NCBI GenBank assembly: GCA_029379385.1
Contig: CM055607.1
Span: 11,594,001-11,658,000 of the forward strand
Direction of reading: 5' to 3'
Origin: Quillaja saponaria
Taxonomy: Eukaryota; Streptophyta; Magnoliopsida; Fabales; Quillajaceae
Length of the DNA: 64,000 nt
The position numbers and the translations under genes are program-made. The notes beneath the pieces were generated by a model. That model ran no database searches, was not told the DNA's origin, and saw nothing but the letters and a program-made list of their open reading frames with translations. This document shows, piece after piece, positions 26,401 through 39,593 of the stretch (position 1 is the first letter of the stretch; each line of letters begins with the position of its first letter).

Positions 26401-29400
26401 CTAAACAAACTCAGTTTGTTTCAGTTCAATTAGCCCTTCATTTTGGTTTGGTTTAGTTTGTAAAATTTAATGAACTAATCTGAATTGAACTTAATTGAAC
26501 CCATAGTGTACTAATACCACATCTATTTTTGAAAAAAACTTACTGGCAATAATTGAAGAAATTAATGGAGGGAGCTGAAATTTGGACACTAGAAGCTTCT
26601 TTTCATAGTTGTTTCTGAAAAAAAAATAATAATAATAATAAAAAACAGAAAACAGACCTGCTTCGCATCTTTTGCTGCGTGCAACTTTGTTGCTGTATAG
26701 TTCTAGAGATAATTATGCATTGATCATGGATTTCTTAGGTTTGTTAATTTATGTAAATGTATAAAGGTCTTTCTTCATATACGTGTAGCAGATTATTATG
26801 TATATGTTTAAGCCTTACAAACTTGATATGTATTATGGCAGGTTTTATTTATTTTTGTTTCGTTTTATCTTTGATCCTTTGAAACTAACCTAAGTTAGGT
26901 TTGGTTCGTTTATCCCCTCTTTCGGTTCAGTTCAGTTAGCATATTAAAGGAAACCAAGACCTTACTTTGGTTCAGGGTTGGCCCTCAAACCAAACCGAAC
27001 CCTTGAGTACTCCTAAATCCTAATTAATGCTAAGAAATTTACCATCAGAGTTCAAGACTTGGAGATACCTGCAAAATAAGAGTCCCAATTGTTACTTGAC
27101 CATGAAGAGCATTACTACTGTTACGCTCAACCAGAAACTTCACCACCTGGTATAAGGAAATAAGAAAGGATAAATAGCACTCAGAATACATCAAGTACCA
27201 ATCATGATAAAAACATATCTTAGCATCAGGTGGTCTAGAAAAGTACCACTGCTGTTGATGACATGGACAAGAAGGAACCAACAAATACACCCTCAGACAA
27301 CTTGGCTCCACATAACTGCAAAGTACGGTGACACAAGCTTAACATCCATTTCAGAAGAAAATCATTACTTGACACTTCTACAAAAAACCAGTTTAGACAT
27401 TCTCAGTGCTATACCATGGCAATAATGCCACACAAGAACATGAATATTAAAATTTGAAGCAGCCCTCCAAGAACAGCAACAGGCCCCACAACCTTTAACT
27501 GCAATGATTAAAGAATGTTGAAATAGGACCTTTACTAGAAAGAAAGGCAAATTATACATGTTGCAGAACTTTTTTTAAACTTAGCTACAGCACAAGTTCA
27601 CGATAGATGATTTAGAAGTTTTATCAACAGACCTTCGCCAAAGAGAACTCCAGCCCTAGAGCAAAGAGAAGAAAGACTACACCGAACTGTGCAACAGTTT
27701 CGACCTGTATCTCAACATAAAGCAGATTAATGAATGTGTACACATGGATGATGGATCATCTAAAAAATCTAATACACTTTTTCCTATTTTACTAACTATA
27801 GTTATCTATTGGATGGAGTATCTCTGCATTTGACATCTCAGAATGCTGAGATTGCTACACACCAGATAGACAAAGTTCCCCAGAAGTGGCTCATATATTG
27901 CTCTGTATTTCATGATGGAAACTACTTGTAGGTTAAGAAGCCAGATTCTTCCCGGATACAGAGATAGAGCGGGTTTGGATACTCATCAACTGGTATTACA
28001 TGGGAGTTGTAAATGCTCCCGAAATTGTATGAGGTTACTACTTCTGACAAATATCATGTTTACAAAACTTTTTCAGCTTAAATCTTCTGGTTTCAGATAG
28101 AGTAACCAGTGTCTCTGTGCCAAACTTAGCCACTCTGATCCAAATACCATCTTCCTATTGTACTCTACCCTTGTTTTTTGTATCTTCTGTAGCTCTCCAG
28201 CCTAAGGCCAAAATATAGAAGTGTGCAGGCAATCAGGCAGTTTTTCTGTACTCCTCATTTCACTTACTCCCACCTCTTCCCCCAAATTATATTCGGAGAG
28301 CTAGTTACCTAGGTAAATAAACTAAAGAATTTGATAGGTAGAAGGTTGTCATATAGAACTCTGGAAGATGAGTTTGGAAAATGTGCTATTCTCTTGAGAA
28401 AGTTGGGAGATAATGCAGAAAGATGTTTATAAGATGGCCGAGGAAACTTCATAAAAGAACTGTAGGATATACTTTTTAATATATATTGAGTAATTTAGAC
28501 CTCAGAGGAAATAAGAGATAGAAGGTCCATCAGATGCAAGATTGCTGTCAATGGGGCTCTAGTTTTTGAGACTGGAGCGGACGGATAAAAATAAGCATTT
28601 AGTGAAAATAAAGATAGTTTGTTACTTCAAGTCATAAGGATCTAGAGATAGTTTTTTTCTTTCTTTCTTTTTTGCTAAAAAATGATCTAGAGCTAGTTAG
28701 AACAACATACCTGAACCATTTCACTAATAAATTTCAAACCCCCTGGTCCAATAAGTGAACCCGCAAGAAGATATCCGACTATAACCTGCCAATGTAATGC
28801 AAATTAGGTATTTAAAAAAAGACTTCAAGTCCTCAACAATACATTTCACGATGACCTTTTTTTCCTTCTTTTTTTTCTTGGCCTGGTCACAGAGATCAAT
28901 TTATATCACTTAAGAATGTGTATAACATGCATTTAACTCCTAATACAAGATATCAAACTACCAATTAAATAATACTACACAGATACGGACCGGTTGTCCC
29001 AAACAGGAAAAGATAATTCCACCGATTGCAGCAGAAACTATGGCAACTACCAAATCTGAGATTAGCCTGCATTGGTGATAAATAATAAAATAAAGGGTTA
29101 AATCTCCAGCAACAGGGGGAAAAAAAATCAAGTCAACAACTTTAAGTTTTTTAAGAACTATTGACAAAAGTAATACCACCCTCTAATATTATTTCCATTA
29201 TATTTTTAACAAAAAATAACTCAGAAGGTTGCTATCTTTTGTAAATCCATCTTCCAGAAAACCGCCTCAGTACTTTATAAAGGTATCATCAACTTGAAAG
29301 CAATTCACTCAATCTGCAACAGTCAAATCTAAAAATCTTGAAGGATGTCTACTTTTTGAAGAAACAGAAAAGGTGATTGGTCGGTCATTTCATAAATGTT

Positions 29401-32400
29401 TACTGGAACTTCTCAATGATGCCAGGTGTCACAATCCAAGTTTGTCCAGTGCATTTGTCGCACATGGCCACTAGCCTTGTGGCCCCATTTTGGGGCAACT
29501 TCGTAAAGGTTGTGGGGCATCTTTGTAAGGGTAGACTAGTAAATACTTTTTTGTAAAATGTAGCAATGTCTGTTGGTGCCATAAGAGCTTTTACGCAGAA
29601 AGCTCTTTAGGGCAGGGTGTAGAGTCTGTGAATAATGAATTTTGTACAAGAGTTTCTCAGATGCGTGTCGAATGCCTTGGTGTTGCTTGTAACTTTCCCT
29701 ACACCAAGCCATGTTGTAGCCTTTTGGAAGCATTTGGTAGCCATGATGATCGACATTCAATTAATGACAAGTTGAATCCATTCTTGCAATTAATGTGATA
29801 TTTGCTTTCTTGTTGCTTGCTTGGTTACGTTCATCGCGCACCCCCTTGCGATTTGACACCCGAGGGGCATTTGAGAACACTTTTTTCTTTTTTTTGTTAA
29901 AATGTGGAAAACTTTATGACAATACAAAAGTTACACACCACATGTCCGTGAAAACAAAAATATCACATCAAACTGGCAATAAGCAGTGTTCTTTCAAAGG
30001 ACTATTCCATTTCTAAGGGGAGTTTAAAATTCATCAGTAAGTTATGAACTCAGTTTAGAATTTTTAAATGTAAGTATCAGGATAAAAAAGAAAGTGATAT
30101 TTACCTCAAATCTACTTGAAGTATTGGATACTTGGATTTCTTGTTTGACATCACGAAGACATTGTCCTTCAATAGAACAATTAATCAGTTAGAAGGAAAA
30201 GATTTTAAAATTGACAGCACAAGGAAGAAATCTCAAATAGCTTTTGCATCACTAACTTTATAAATATACCTTTTTGTCAATCAAGGTTGTCATGTCATCA
30301 GAATCTTCACTCTCCAAAGAAAACACATCTTGAAGCTGAAACGATCTTGTGCCACTGACAAACAAAATGGTCATGCAAAAAAATTAATAATAGAACAAAA
30401 GTTACATCTGATTCCAGTAACCAAGCAATATACAGCCATTGAGTAATTATATTAGCACCATTTCCATACTTGGCCTCTTGTGTATCGTTTCTCTTGGGTT
30501 TGTCATGAGTGATTTTAGCTACAGTCTCCAATACAGCCTGTGTAATATGACCATAATTCACTTTACATCAGTAAGAAAAAGAACATAATAATATCAATAC
30601 TATGAAAGCTTAAAAAAAATGAAGGTTAAGGCAACAAGAAGTTAGTCGGATAAAGCAAAACATTTTGCAACCAGTGGCACTGGAATTCTTCTGAAGTCTG
30701 GCATATTACAAATACTTATAACAAAAGAAGCTCATATTTTTCTCCTTAGATATAGAAGATCCAAAAACGAACACATTATGATCTAAGTAATGGAGAAGCA
30801 TGGCACAAATGTACACATAAGCTAGGTCATATGGATCATATACTTATTTCCTTTTTCATTAATTCCTTAGACTTTATCAGCACACTTCACCACAACCCAA
30901 AATTTACTTTATGAATAAGAAAAACTAAAGTTATTTCCCAAATTCAACATATTCAAAACTAATCCACGCACAAAGATTTCACCAGCTTTAATATTAGTGC
31001 AGAAACAATGCCAATAAGAAATTGAACCTACCTCTTGATCAGCTACACTGCTGTTGAAGCTGCTTTTATCAGATCCTAATAAAGGTGAAAAAGCACATCA
31101 ATACCAAAAACAGTCTACATGCTCACAGTCATGAATTACAACAGCTAAAATTAGTATGATGCTTATGAAAGAGGATATGGTAAAGACAAACTCAATCTCA
31201 TACTAAATCAGAGCACAGAAAGATACAATTCATAGATCAACATGCACAGAAAACATAACACGCAAAACTCTTGGTTAAAGGAAATGGACCAGCTAGATAG
31301 ATGCTTTTAGATATGCAATCCTTCTCAAGACACATCTGTATACAATTTTCAATCAACCCTTATATAATCAAAATAGTCATATCAGCCTTCATATTTAAGT
31401 GATGTTAAGGAATGATATCAATGCCTGCAAGGAGAGTGCTTTTGACTTGTTTGGATACCACATGATCCAAATACTTAAGTCATTACCCTTTGCAAAATCA
31501 TGTCTTGAAGGCTCTCACTTTGTCCTTACACGTTCAACACCACATTATCCAAATATTTAATCATTATCTTGTGTAAAACTATGTACAGGATGCTCTCATT
31601 TTCTCTGTGGCTCCTTATTGTGGGACTGCACAAGCACATCCAGAAGTCAGTGCAAAGTCATCCTTTAACAGAATCCTGAAGTTGTGCAGTGCTTTTCGGC
31701 ATCTACAGCAATCCACTAACAGAATCACTGGCACACGTTACAACTCCACCAAGAACTCCGCTCCACATCCAAACATATCCTTGCTCACAACCATATGCAG
31801 CAAGGAACCATACCCACTACGAAAGTAAAGAAGCTAACAGAGTAGTAACCAATATGCAACTATGTGGCATGCAAGCTCGTCCTCATTTAATAATTGAGTC
31901 AACTCTAGTCTGTAGATAATTATTGACTCTAACATCACTTGTTTGGGTAGGACTCACAAGAAATACCTATCAGTAGACTTGCTAAATTTTTTGAACACTG
32001 CGTCACCTAAATTTAGAAGCTTGGGCTACTGGATCCATGTATATAAGCTCCCCAGTCTTCCAACTTTCCACAAAGTAAACCTAACATTCTACATTGATCT
32101 CACCAACTATAGCACACGCCCCCAATCATCACAAGAATGCCATAAACTTTGAAAAAAAGGCTGGTTGTTTTTCGTTTGTTCTTTGTTATAGACTAGCAAA
32201 GTATTCATTTTTCATTTCCTGTTTTTAACCATATCATGCTGGTTACGTATACTACCTACACCAAATATCAAAAGAAAGAAAATGGAGAAAATAAACTCCC
32301 TGAAACAAAATACGATTTCCTAAAGCCCAATTCATACTGCCTTCGAAGGTAAAGATTACTGAATTTGTCATGAACATCCGTCACTGCACTTTCAGCTGTA

Positions 32401-32868
32401 TATGCAATTAGTTAACTACTTCAGTACTAAACTCATGGTCCTTTTGATGCCAAAATTCTAACAACAAATAGAACCTAATGATACTTGAAATTCCACTCAA
32501 GAACCTACTTATTTCTTTTTCTTTTCAAAAAAGCAACCAATACTACCAATTCATTACCCAACTATTTTCTCGGAAACCAAACAGATCACATAAACAACGC
32601 CAAAAATTGGAAAAATTGAAAGAGAAAAATAAAAACCTTCAGGCTGATCATTCTCGGAGAACTCTTTCTCGAGAACACGATCGAACATTTTGGCTAAGCT
32701 ACCGTCATTGGAATCCGGTGAGGAAGAGTTCAACATATTCCCATAGAACCTTTCCCTCATTTCCTTATCAGATCTGGCGGGAATGCAAATCCTAGCACAA
32801 ATCAAAATCGCCAAAAGACAGTACCACAATCCAAACATTCCTCGTTTGTTAACAACGAGAATCGCCAT
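22988..32868 (-). CDS. KEA4/5/6-type K+/H+ antiporter (CPA2 family)
   Basis: About 20 exons encode roughly 570 aa. Exon 1 (32637-32868) starts MAILVVNKRGMFGLWYCLLA, a signal-anchor-like segment, then ARSDKEMRERFYGNM and SLAKMFDRVLEKEFSEND. Further exons lie near 31027-31077, 30462-30540, 30300-30356, 30108-30166, 28990-29067, 28711-28787, 27630-27705, 27417-27500, 27245-27317, 27070-27148, 26196-26286, 25886-25980, 25744-25799, 25141-25233, 24728-24917, 24555-24640, 23706-23757 and 23493-23596, and the last at 22988-23017. Membrane motifs include LISDLVVAIVSAAIGGIIF, FGVVFLLFALGLEFSLAK, LSMSSTAVVVKFLVERN and LSLELGSFVAGVMISTTDF. The C-terminus (EKASMIRS) follows the short KEA4-6 pattern, with no KTN/RCK domain. 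Family knowledge: KEA4-6 exchange K+ for H+ in Golgi/TGN membranes. Introns hold a MITE-like element, an LTR-like fragment and a microsatellite. Which of KEA4, 5 or 6 is not resolved. Confidence 0.9.
23441..23492. repeat. Compound (TA)n-(GA)n microsatellite at a KEA splice donor
   Basis: A TA run of about 27 bases passes directly into a GA run of about 24 bases. On the gene's strand the intron therefore begins GTCTCTCTCTCTC immediately after the exon ending AATGAG, so the repeat forms the 5' splice site region itself. Confidence 0.8.
26366..27016. mobile_element. hAT-like MITE in a KEA intron
   Basis: The left end AGGGGTGTTCATGAAGTGAA faces a right end whose complement reads TAGGAGTACTCAAGGGTTCG. 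Both arms are rich in GGTTTGGTTCAGTT-type strings in inverted orientation. Ends of the AGGGGTG class are common in non-autonomous hAT elements. No convincing 8-bp target duplication is visible, so the exact borders are uncertain. It lies between the exons ending VTIGTLILQ and starting DCAVGLL. Confidence 0.5.
29425..29860. mobile_element. Solo-LTR-like fragment in a KEA intron
   Basis: A block of less AT-rich sequence bounded by GGTGTCA and its exact complement TGACACC, in the TG...CA layout of an LTR (TGTCACAATCC ... GCGATTTGACA, about 432 bp). It sits in the intron between the exons for VDLR and LISDLV. Two short open frames on the minus strand show no known domain. The bases next to each end do not form a clear target duplication, so the call is tentative. 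Confidence 0.35.
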
Positions 32869-33240
32869 CACTAAATTAAATGGCAAATCTCGCTAGCAAT
32901 ATTCGTGGAAGGAATTTCAAACCCACGGAAACAGAGGGAGCTCTAGAAAATGAAAACCAATGCGAATAAATTAGAATTGAATTTAAAAATAAAATAAAAT
33001 GAAACAATAAATAATTAATATGTAGTTAATTTGTTTTCCAAGTAATTGGGATTTTAATTGCGTATTGGGGCGGGATGGGACCTAACAAGAAGTGAAACTT
33101 TCAGAAAATTTCAGTGTCTATTATTATTAATTTTTAGGCTGATTAAAAATATATTATTTATCTTCTCAATATATATATATTATTTATAAAAAATTATATT
33201 ACTTTTGAAAATTTTATTTTTTGATATTTTGATTTTGGTT

Positions 33241-33366
33241 GATTTACACTTTAAACCTAACACTGATTAATGAGGAAGCAAATTAATTTCTGCTCTTTTT
33301 TTTTTTTGGTAGTTTGCACTTTACACCAAACATTGATTAAAGAGGAAGCAAATTAATATCTGCAAG
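33241..33366. repeat. Two-copy 70-bp tandem duplication
   Basis: GAGGAAGCAAATTAAT occurs at 33272 and again at 33342. The match extends over TTTACACTTTAAACC / TTTGCACTTTACACC upstream and TTCTGC / ATCTGC downstream, separated by a poly-T run. Confidence 0.7.
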
Positions 33367-33896
33367 AACTAGCACTTGTTACTTGGATGGAAAGATTGAG
33401 AGACTTCCTTTCTTACCTATCAGACAAATTTCCAGTTTGTTTCCTAATTTTGGGTACTATATGACTAATTTCGATCTTCGTTTTATAATGTATATCTTAA
33501 TTAACACATGCAACTTGGCCCAAAATATATTAAGAAATTATATCACAAGTCTATTTGGTGTAGATATTATAAAATTATACTGATTATAAGTGAGATTATA
33601 AAAATTATATTGGCATAAATTAAATTTGTCATATTAATTTTTTTTAATAATTTATATTATGATGAATAGGCATTTATTTTTAACTATTTACATTCTCAAC
33701 TGTCAAATTGATTATGTATTTTATATACTCTTTTTGGTTTGATTTCAATGGTAATTCTTCTCTAATAGTTTACATGTATATGGTATTATATGTTTGTGTT
33801 AATGCGTATAAGTATAGATATAGTGTTAATTTTTATTTTTTTTAAATTATGAAATATGAATCTAATATTATAATATATATTTACTTTATATATATA

Positions 33897-34618
33897 TCTA
33901 ATACTATATATAAAAGTGATTTAATAAGGATCTTTTGATTTATTTATATATTATTATGAGTTTTTATAATTACATAATAAATCTATAATTTGTCAATAAT
34001 TATAAATTAATAATAATTAAGATTAAAATTTTCATTTTTTTATGTAATAAGTTACAAATAATTATAATATTATCAATTAATTTTAAAAAATTACAATGAA
34101 TTAAAATAAATATTAAAAGTATACATTTTAGTTAATTTTTCTTTCATCTTTAAATTTTTTAAATAATTATATATTTATATATGTATTCTATTTATTTATT
34201 TGTTTAATGTCATTAACATATAGTATTATTTATTATTAATTTTCTTGAATATATCATAAACATGCTATAATTTTTTGATATGTACATCAATTGTTAAGGA
34301 ATATATATATATATATATATATATATATCAATAAATTATAATTAATAAAAAATAATGCCTCTATGCTAATAACAACAAACAAAATTATTATGAATTAAAA
34401 AATATTAAGAGAATAGTTTTTATAATTATAATATTACTATTTAAAATTTTAATTCATAATAATATTATTAGTTTCTCTAGGGTCAATACCTATTTTATCA
34501 GTTCCTACGAATAGGCACAAACATAGAATTGCTTCCTTATAAAAAATATCCATATATTTTATCTTTGAAAAAATAAAAATTTCAAGAGGATCGCCAATTT
34601 TGCACGTTGCAATACTAA
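33897..34618 (+). mobile_element. Non-autonomous Helitron-like element (probable)
   Basis: It starts TCTAATACTATATATAAAAG, the TC-led AT-rich 5' end seen in many plant Helitrons. It ends with the short hairpin TTGCA-CGT-TGCAA followed two bases later by CTAA. The interior shares phrases with the element at 39594-40942 (for example TTGTTTAATGTCATTAACATA), suggesting the same family. The 5' border has not been checked against an empty site. Confidence 0.45.
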
Positions 34619-35584
34619 AAGATTAATTTCTTAAACAAAGTTCATATTGTATTAAACTAATTGAATGTGAGAATGTAAATATGAGTTGATTTATATTTAT
34701 ATATTTATTTTGATTTTATTATTATTATTTTTTCATTTTACAATGTGCTTGGTACAAAATAAAAAATAAATTTATTCCATTTTAAATAGATTCTACAATG
34801 TAGTTTATTTTTATTTTTTAAAAAAATTGATATAAAAATCACATTTATGGAATTCAATATAATTCTCATATTTAGAACAAATTAAAATTTTATTTTAGCT
34901 TAAATAGTTTTCCTATTCTATCCTCAATTTTTGTAATTAAAAGCAATATTTATCAACTAAAAATATAAAATTGAAAGATTAATTATTCTTTGATAATAAA
35001 AAATAAATTAAGGGACAAAAAGTTAAAATTATTTAGGGTAAGTGGTGAACATATTAGAAGACATGAAGTATTAATATTTTTTTATTAATTTATTTAAATA
35101 AAAAATATTAAGACAAGACAAAATAATTATTTATTTCAAATAAATTTTTTAAAATAAATTTTATAAATAAATAAAGAATTTTCTAATTAGTATCTGTGTA
35201 AGAAATTTAATTTTTAGATTTCAAAACATTATAAAATTAATAAATTATTTATTATACATGCACTGAAGTATAATCACTCATTACAAGAAATAATACAAAA
35301 TTTTTATATTTATAATATTAAAAACTATGAAAAAATTCATAAATAAAACGAGAATTGAAATTAATTTTATAGTTGATTTCAAATCAAAATTAATCTTTTC
35401 CATAGGTGACGTGTTCAATGTAATGTCCACCCACCCAAACTTGTCATCCGTAGAAAGAGTGTGTTCGCCACAAGAACTTTGGACGGCTACCCGGAGAATC
35501 AGTCTTCCTACTTTCCCTTTACCGATCCAAATACAGAGCGAGGAGTTCTATTTCGAAAGAGAAGAGACAGGGTGTACCATTTCA

Positions 35585-38500
35585 ATGGCGTCGGTTGTTT
35601 GCGGTGTTGGTGCTGGGTTCTGCTGCTACAGTAAAGCGGAGGGGTTGAAGCAAAGAGGAATTACCGGAACCCAGTTGAATTCTTTCTCTTTTGGAGCTGT
35701 TAATAGCAGGACGCCAAGGCGTATGATGGTGGTGAAAGCAGAGGCCGAGGCTATAAACCCAGCTATCAGAAAGAGCGAAGAGAAAGTGGTGGATGCTGTT
35801 GTGGTCACTGAGCTGTCTAAGCCTCTCACTGCTTATTGCAGGTAAGGTCACTTGATGATTAAAATATTTTATTTTACGACAATTAAGGTTAGTCACAATT
35901 CAAAAACAAAAATTGAAGTTCATGGTTTGTGTTTGATGGATATATAACGGGATAATATCTTCCCTGGTTTCAAGATGTGATTTTTACGTGAATCTCCTAC
36001 AAAGTAAACGCATTTTGGAGGATTGAGCGTCCTGGAATTAGATCTAGATTTTAGATTTATGTTAACACATTCTTTTAGTTCTAGGAATTTTCTACATAGC
36101 TGCCAAAAAAAAATTAGAACCCAGAAAAGGAAAAAGAAAAAGGAAAGAATAGAATTGTCCAACTGACTGTGTTCAGATTTTGATAGGTCTGGATCCCTTA
36201 TTTTATTATTTATTCAAGAATAAGATAACTGCAGTTGGATACATGGGTTTAGATCAACCATACTGCAAAGGGAAGAAAAAGGAACTAGGAGAGAATAATA
36301 ACATAGTGTATCCTACTGTAAATTTTGACTTCTCATTATTTGAATCATACTAACAATGGAAATGCTCAGTGGATTTCTAAATGTAGGTTACGTTGCATAG
36401 TTTTATTTATTTATTATCTGAATGATTTTGGTTCACAACTTTACACCATGTTTCAGTTCAAGGAAATTACATTTTGCCTCTTCTCTGATGGATAATATGT
36501 AATGACTAAACTTTATACAATAATAATGGTCATTATATTTGTAATATATTTGCATAATGTTTTTTCTTTAAGATACCTTCATACATATTACTTCCCTTGA
36601 GTGGATGCATCACAAGGAATTCTAGAATTCTTTGAGAGGCAGAGTGAGCAAGAAACTTGTATGATATTATGCAGCAACAAGAAGGTTACCTAGATGAGTT
36701 TCCACAAGGCAGGGATCCTGCATTTGCGATGGTAGGATTCTGGATAGAATGTGTTCTTTAAATGAAAATTGCTCACTTATAGATTACCGAGGAAAAGTGC
36801 TGCATGAATGTTAATGAGCCGTACTTTCTAAGGATTCTATTCATAGTTGAAAGTCAGATTAGCCCATCCTGAGACATCATTCAACTAATTAGAATCATCG
36901 ACAGTTGGCTTAACAAAATAATCTGTTCAAAGATTTTAAATTTGTTAATGCTGTCATATATCCCTATTGTCAAGACAGCATCATGTGGATCTTTGTGTTA
37001 CTGTGTTGGGGACCAATAGTTAAAATACTAGCTTTAGGCAGTTAGCTTTAAGGAGTTGGAGATTTTCTGAATATTCTGGAAACGGAAACATGCCTACAAC
37101 GGTTTTTTCTTTGGTCATTCCTACCAAGCCACAGTCTCCAACCGATTCTCATTTGTTTGAGCCATCAAATGGAGCTTGTAAGGACCTTTTAGACATGGTA
37201 CTCCCTTAGAGTATGACCTCATTGGCTATGCTATGTTATGGATATAGGCTGATGGTGTCCCACTATCCAGGGAAAAAAAAAAAAAACCCAAAGTAGTAAG
37301 ATATAGATTCATGAAAATGATGCATCTGATATATTATAACCTGGTGTTATCCCAGACATTCACCTGGTGTAAGGGGCTGAACTGCCTCGAGAGAAGTTAA
37401 AATTTTTTATAGGTTCTCTACATTGGTGGATATGATTCTTGATGGGTAAGGCCACTGTTGAGGTACTTGTGAAAGTAGACTGCTCCATAATTTTGCAATT
37501 TTTCTGTTGTAGTCCTCATGGCAGTTTTGGGGCATACAGATAACAAATTCTCCACGTAAGATACCAATCATTTTGGCATTCAATGTACTTTTTTGAGATT
37601 TCTGTTCCATCCATATGATGTTTGAATGGTAAGGCAAGGTGTAATGTAATTGGGTGTAAGAATGAAATCGCACTTGCAGATTCTAAAAAGCAATTTGCAA
37701 TTTATAATTTTAGATATAGATTTGGAAAACCACTATTTTGGCTGCATTATCATGCAACATCACTTCTAACTGGGGAACATATTGTCTTGTTTTCTTAATG
37801 GAAGAGGAAATTATATGAAGGTAATGAAGTTTAGAATAATAAACTATGAGGTTAATCTGCTTGGTGCTATGCTTCATTTCTCTTTTAATGAAATTTTGGA
37901 TCATTTCAACACTTACAGAGTTCTTGATGGTTAATTATGGGTAATTATCAAGTTCCCACTGCAACTTGTGTATGTAGTTCGTTCTATAAGGGATTGATGT
38001 AACCAACTAACCATTCTTAACTGCAAGATCATGCAATGAACTTATGTAGTTCATTTTTACCTTCTAGAAGGGAGGCCAGAATTCTTTATTGTTATCATTG
38101 ATGCTCAAACTATCACATGAACTCAAAGATCAATGTGTCTAAATTTAGCTTGAGTCAGTTAATAAGATGCAATATCAAAAGCTTGAGGGAGCCTGAACCT
38201 CTGAGATTAGTTGTAAAAGATCTCACAGTGGTTACCTTTTCAAGCTTCTTTTTCCCCTTTGATAACCGGGTTGTCCTGTGCAAAGTTGAAGTGTGTGATG
38301 TCCATATTATAAGGGAGGTGAAGTTCTTATTAAAAAAAAGGGAGGTCAAGCTTTCCAGGCCAGCTGATATGGATATGTATGCTTAAAGTTAAATTGGAAA
38401 TGCCTTCTGGAAGTCTTGCATGTCTAATGCGGCATCTGATGGACTCTCATATCTTCTGATAAAAAATAACAGGTTGTTTCGTGTATGGCTTCATTGATGG

Positions 38501-38712
38501 AAAACATGAAGTTATTTCTGCATCTCTCTAGACCCATTACATTTGTGATTTGTGTACCATGTCTATGTTTCATCAAATATATTGACGTGCAATGTGTGTT
38601 TGGGTGCAGATGTTGGAGGTCAGGAACTTTTCCTCTGTGTGATGGTAGCCATGTAAAGCATAACAAGGCGAATGGGGATAATGTTGGGCCTTTGCTCTTA
38701 AAGAAGCAGTAG
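35585..38712 (+). CDS. NEET: NEET protein, CDGSH-type 2Fe-2S (plant NEET, organelle-targeted)
   Basis: Two exons (35585-35841 and 38610-38712) joined across a 2.8-kb intron give 119 aa. The first about 50 residues are rich in Ser, Arg and Gly and poor in acidic residues, fitting a transit peptide. The mature part has [20 protein letters not shown], then the CDGSH motif: C85, C87, C96 and H100 in [16 protein letters not shown] are the cluster ligands. The end [16 protein letters not shown] is almost invariant in plant NEETs. Family knowledge: plant NEET is a homodimeric 2Fe-2S protein of chloroplasts and mitochondria involved in iron and ROS homeostasis and cluster transfer. The intron falls inside the cluster motif, between the second and first bases of the Arg86 codon pair. 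The open frame extends upstream to 35327, but family alignment favours the Met at 35585. Confidence 0.95.
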
Positions 38713-39593
38713 TATTATTGAAATTACTTATCTATTTTTGGTCTGTTGTAACAGAGAAATAAAGTTCAAAGGAGACTTGTAAGCAGCAAAAACTTGGAAT
38801 TTCCTTAGTGTTTGAAATATGGTCATTGTCATAGCTCAACTAGTAATTGCATTTCTCATCTCAAGAGAAGTTACCCAGTTTCAAACTCCTCGTGTGTGTG
38901 TGTTTTTTTTTTGTTTCTTATTGTTTATTGTTGATTTATTTGTCATTATTTTTTTTTAAGAGGGAATGCCTGAAAGGCAGCCCAAGAGGAAACCAAAAAA
39001 CTGGGTGATCCCATAGCAAGGCCCACTGCTTTTCTTCTGACTATAATAATTGAACTTGTCCTTTCCGTTGGATAAAACAAAAAAGAATAATTTAACTTAT
39101 ATTTCATTGAACATGAGTGAACATGAGCCCTTCTGTTTTGAAAAGGAATATAAACAATGATTGGATAATTAAAAGCCGCAGCGAAAAATGACAAATGTCA
39201 TAGAAAGACATATAATGTTGGGCCATGCCCACTTAAAGCTTTTCTTTTGGGGATATAATATTCCACTCAAAGCATTATTAAAAAATAAATAAAATTAAAC
39301 AAGTCCTGTTTGGTCCAAGAGTGATTGTTAATAAACTCACAAGTTAATAGATCACCATGACTAACCATGATTAAGTTAATGTTGTTTTGTTCATAATCAC
39401 TCTTATATTATAGGACCCCGATGGTTGATGATAAAGAAATAGAAATTCAAAATAATTGGGATACTTTAATCATTATACAAAGACCACAACTCATCAAAGC
39501 AAATTAATGCCAAAGAAGTCCCTAATCCAACGTGTTGTTTTCTTGGACTGACTCATTTTTTAAAAGCAAAAGGAACGTATTAAAAATAATAAA

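Larger units (their letters stand above)
32869..35584. other. AT-rich intergenic region between KEA and NEET genes
   Basis: Strongly AT-rich DNA with a 70-bp tandem duplication (33241-33365), a Helitron-like element (33897-34618) and a TA microsatellite near 34300-34328. The last 200 bases form the NEET promoter and leader. No other gene is supported. Confidence 0.6.

Noticed and set aside
29400..29760. Minus-strand frames of 60 and 74 residues in a KEA intron as extra exons
   Set aside because: KEA family proteins are continuous across this junction (VDLR to LISDLV). The frames fall in the LTR-like block.
35327..35584. Upstream in-frame extension of the NEET first exon
   Set aside because: The extra 86 residues are encoded by AT-rich DNA and a typical leader. 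Plant NEETs start at the Met before the transit peptide, as at 35585.
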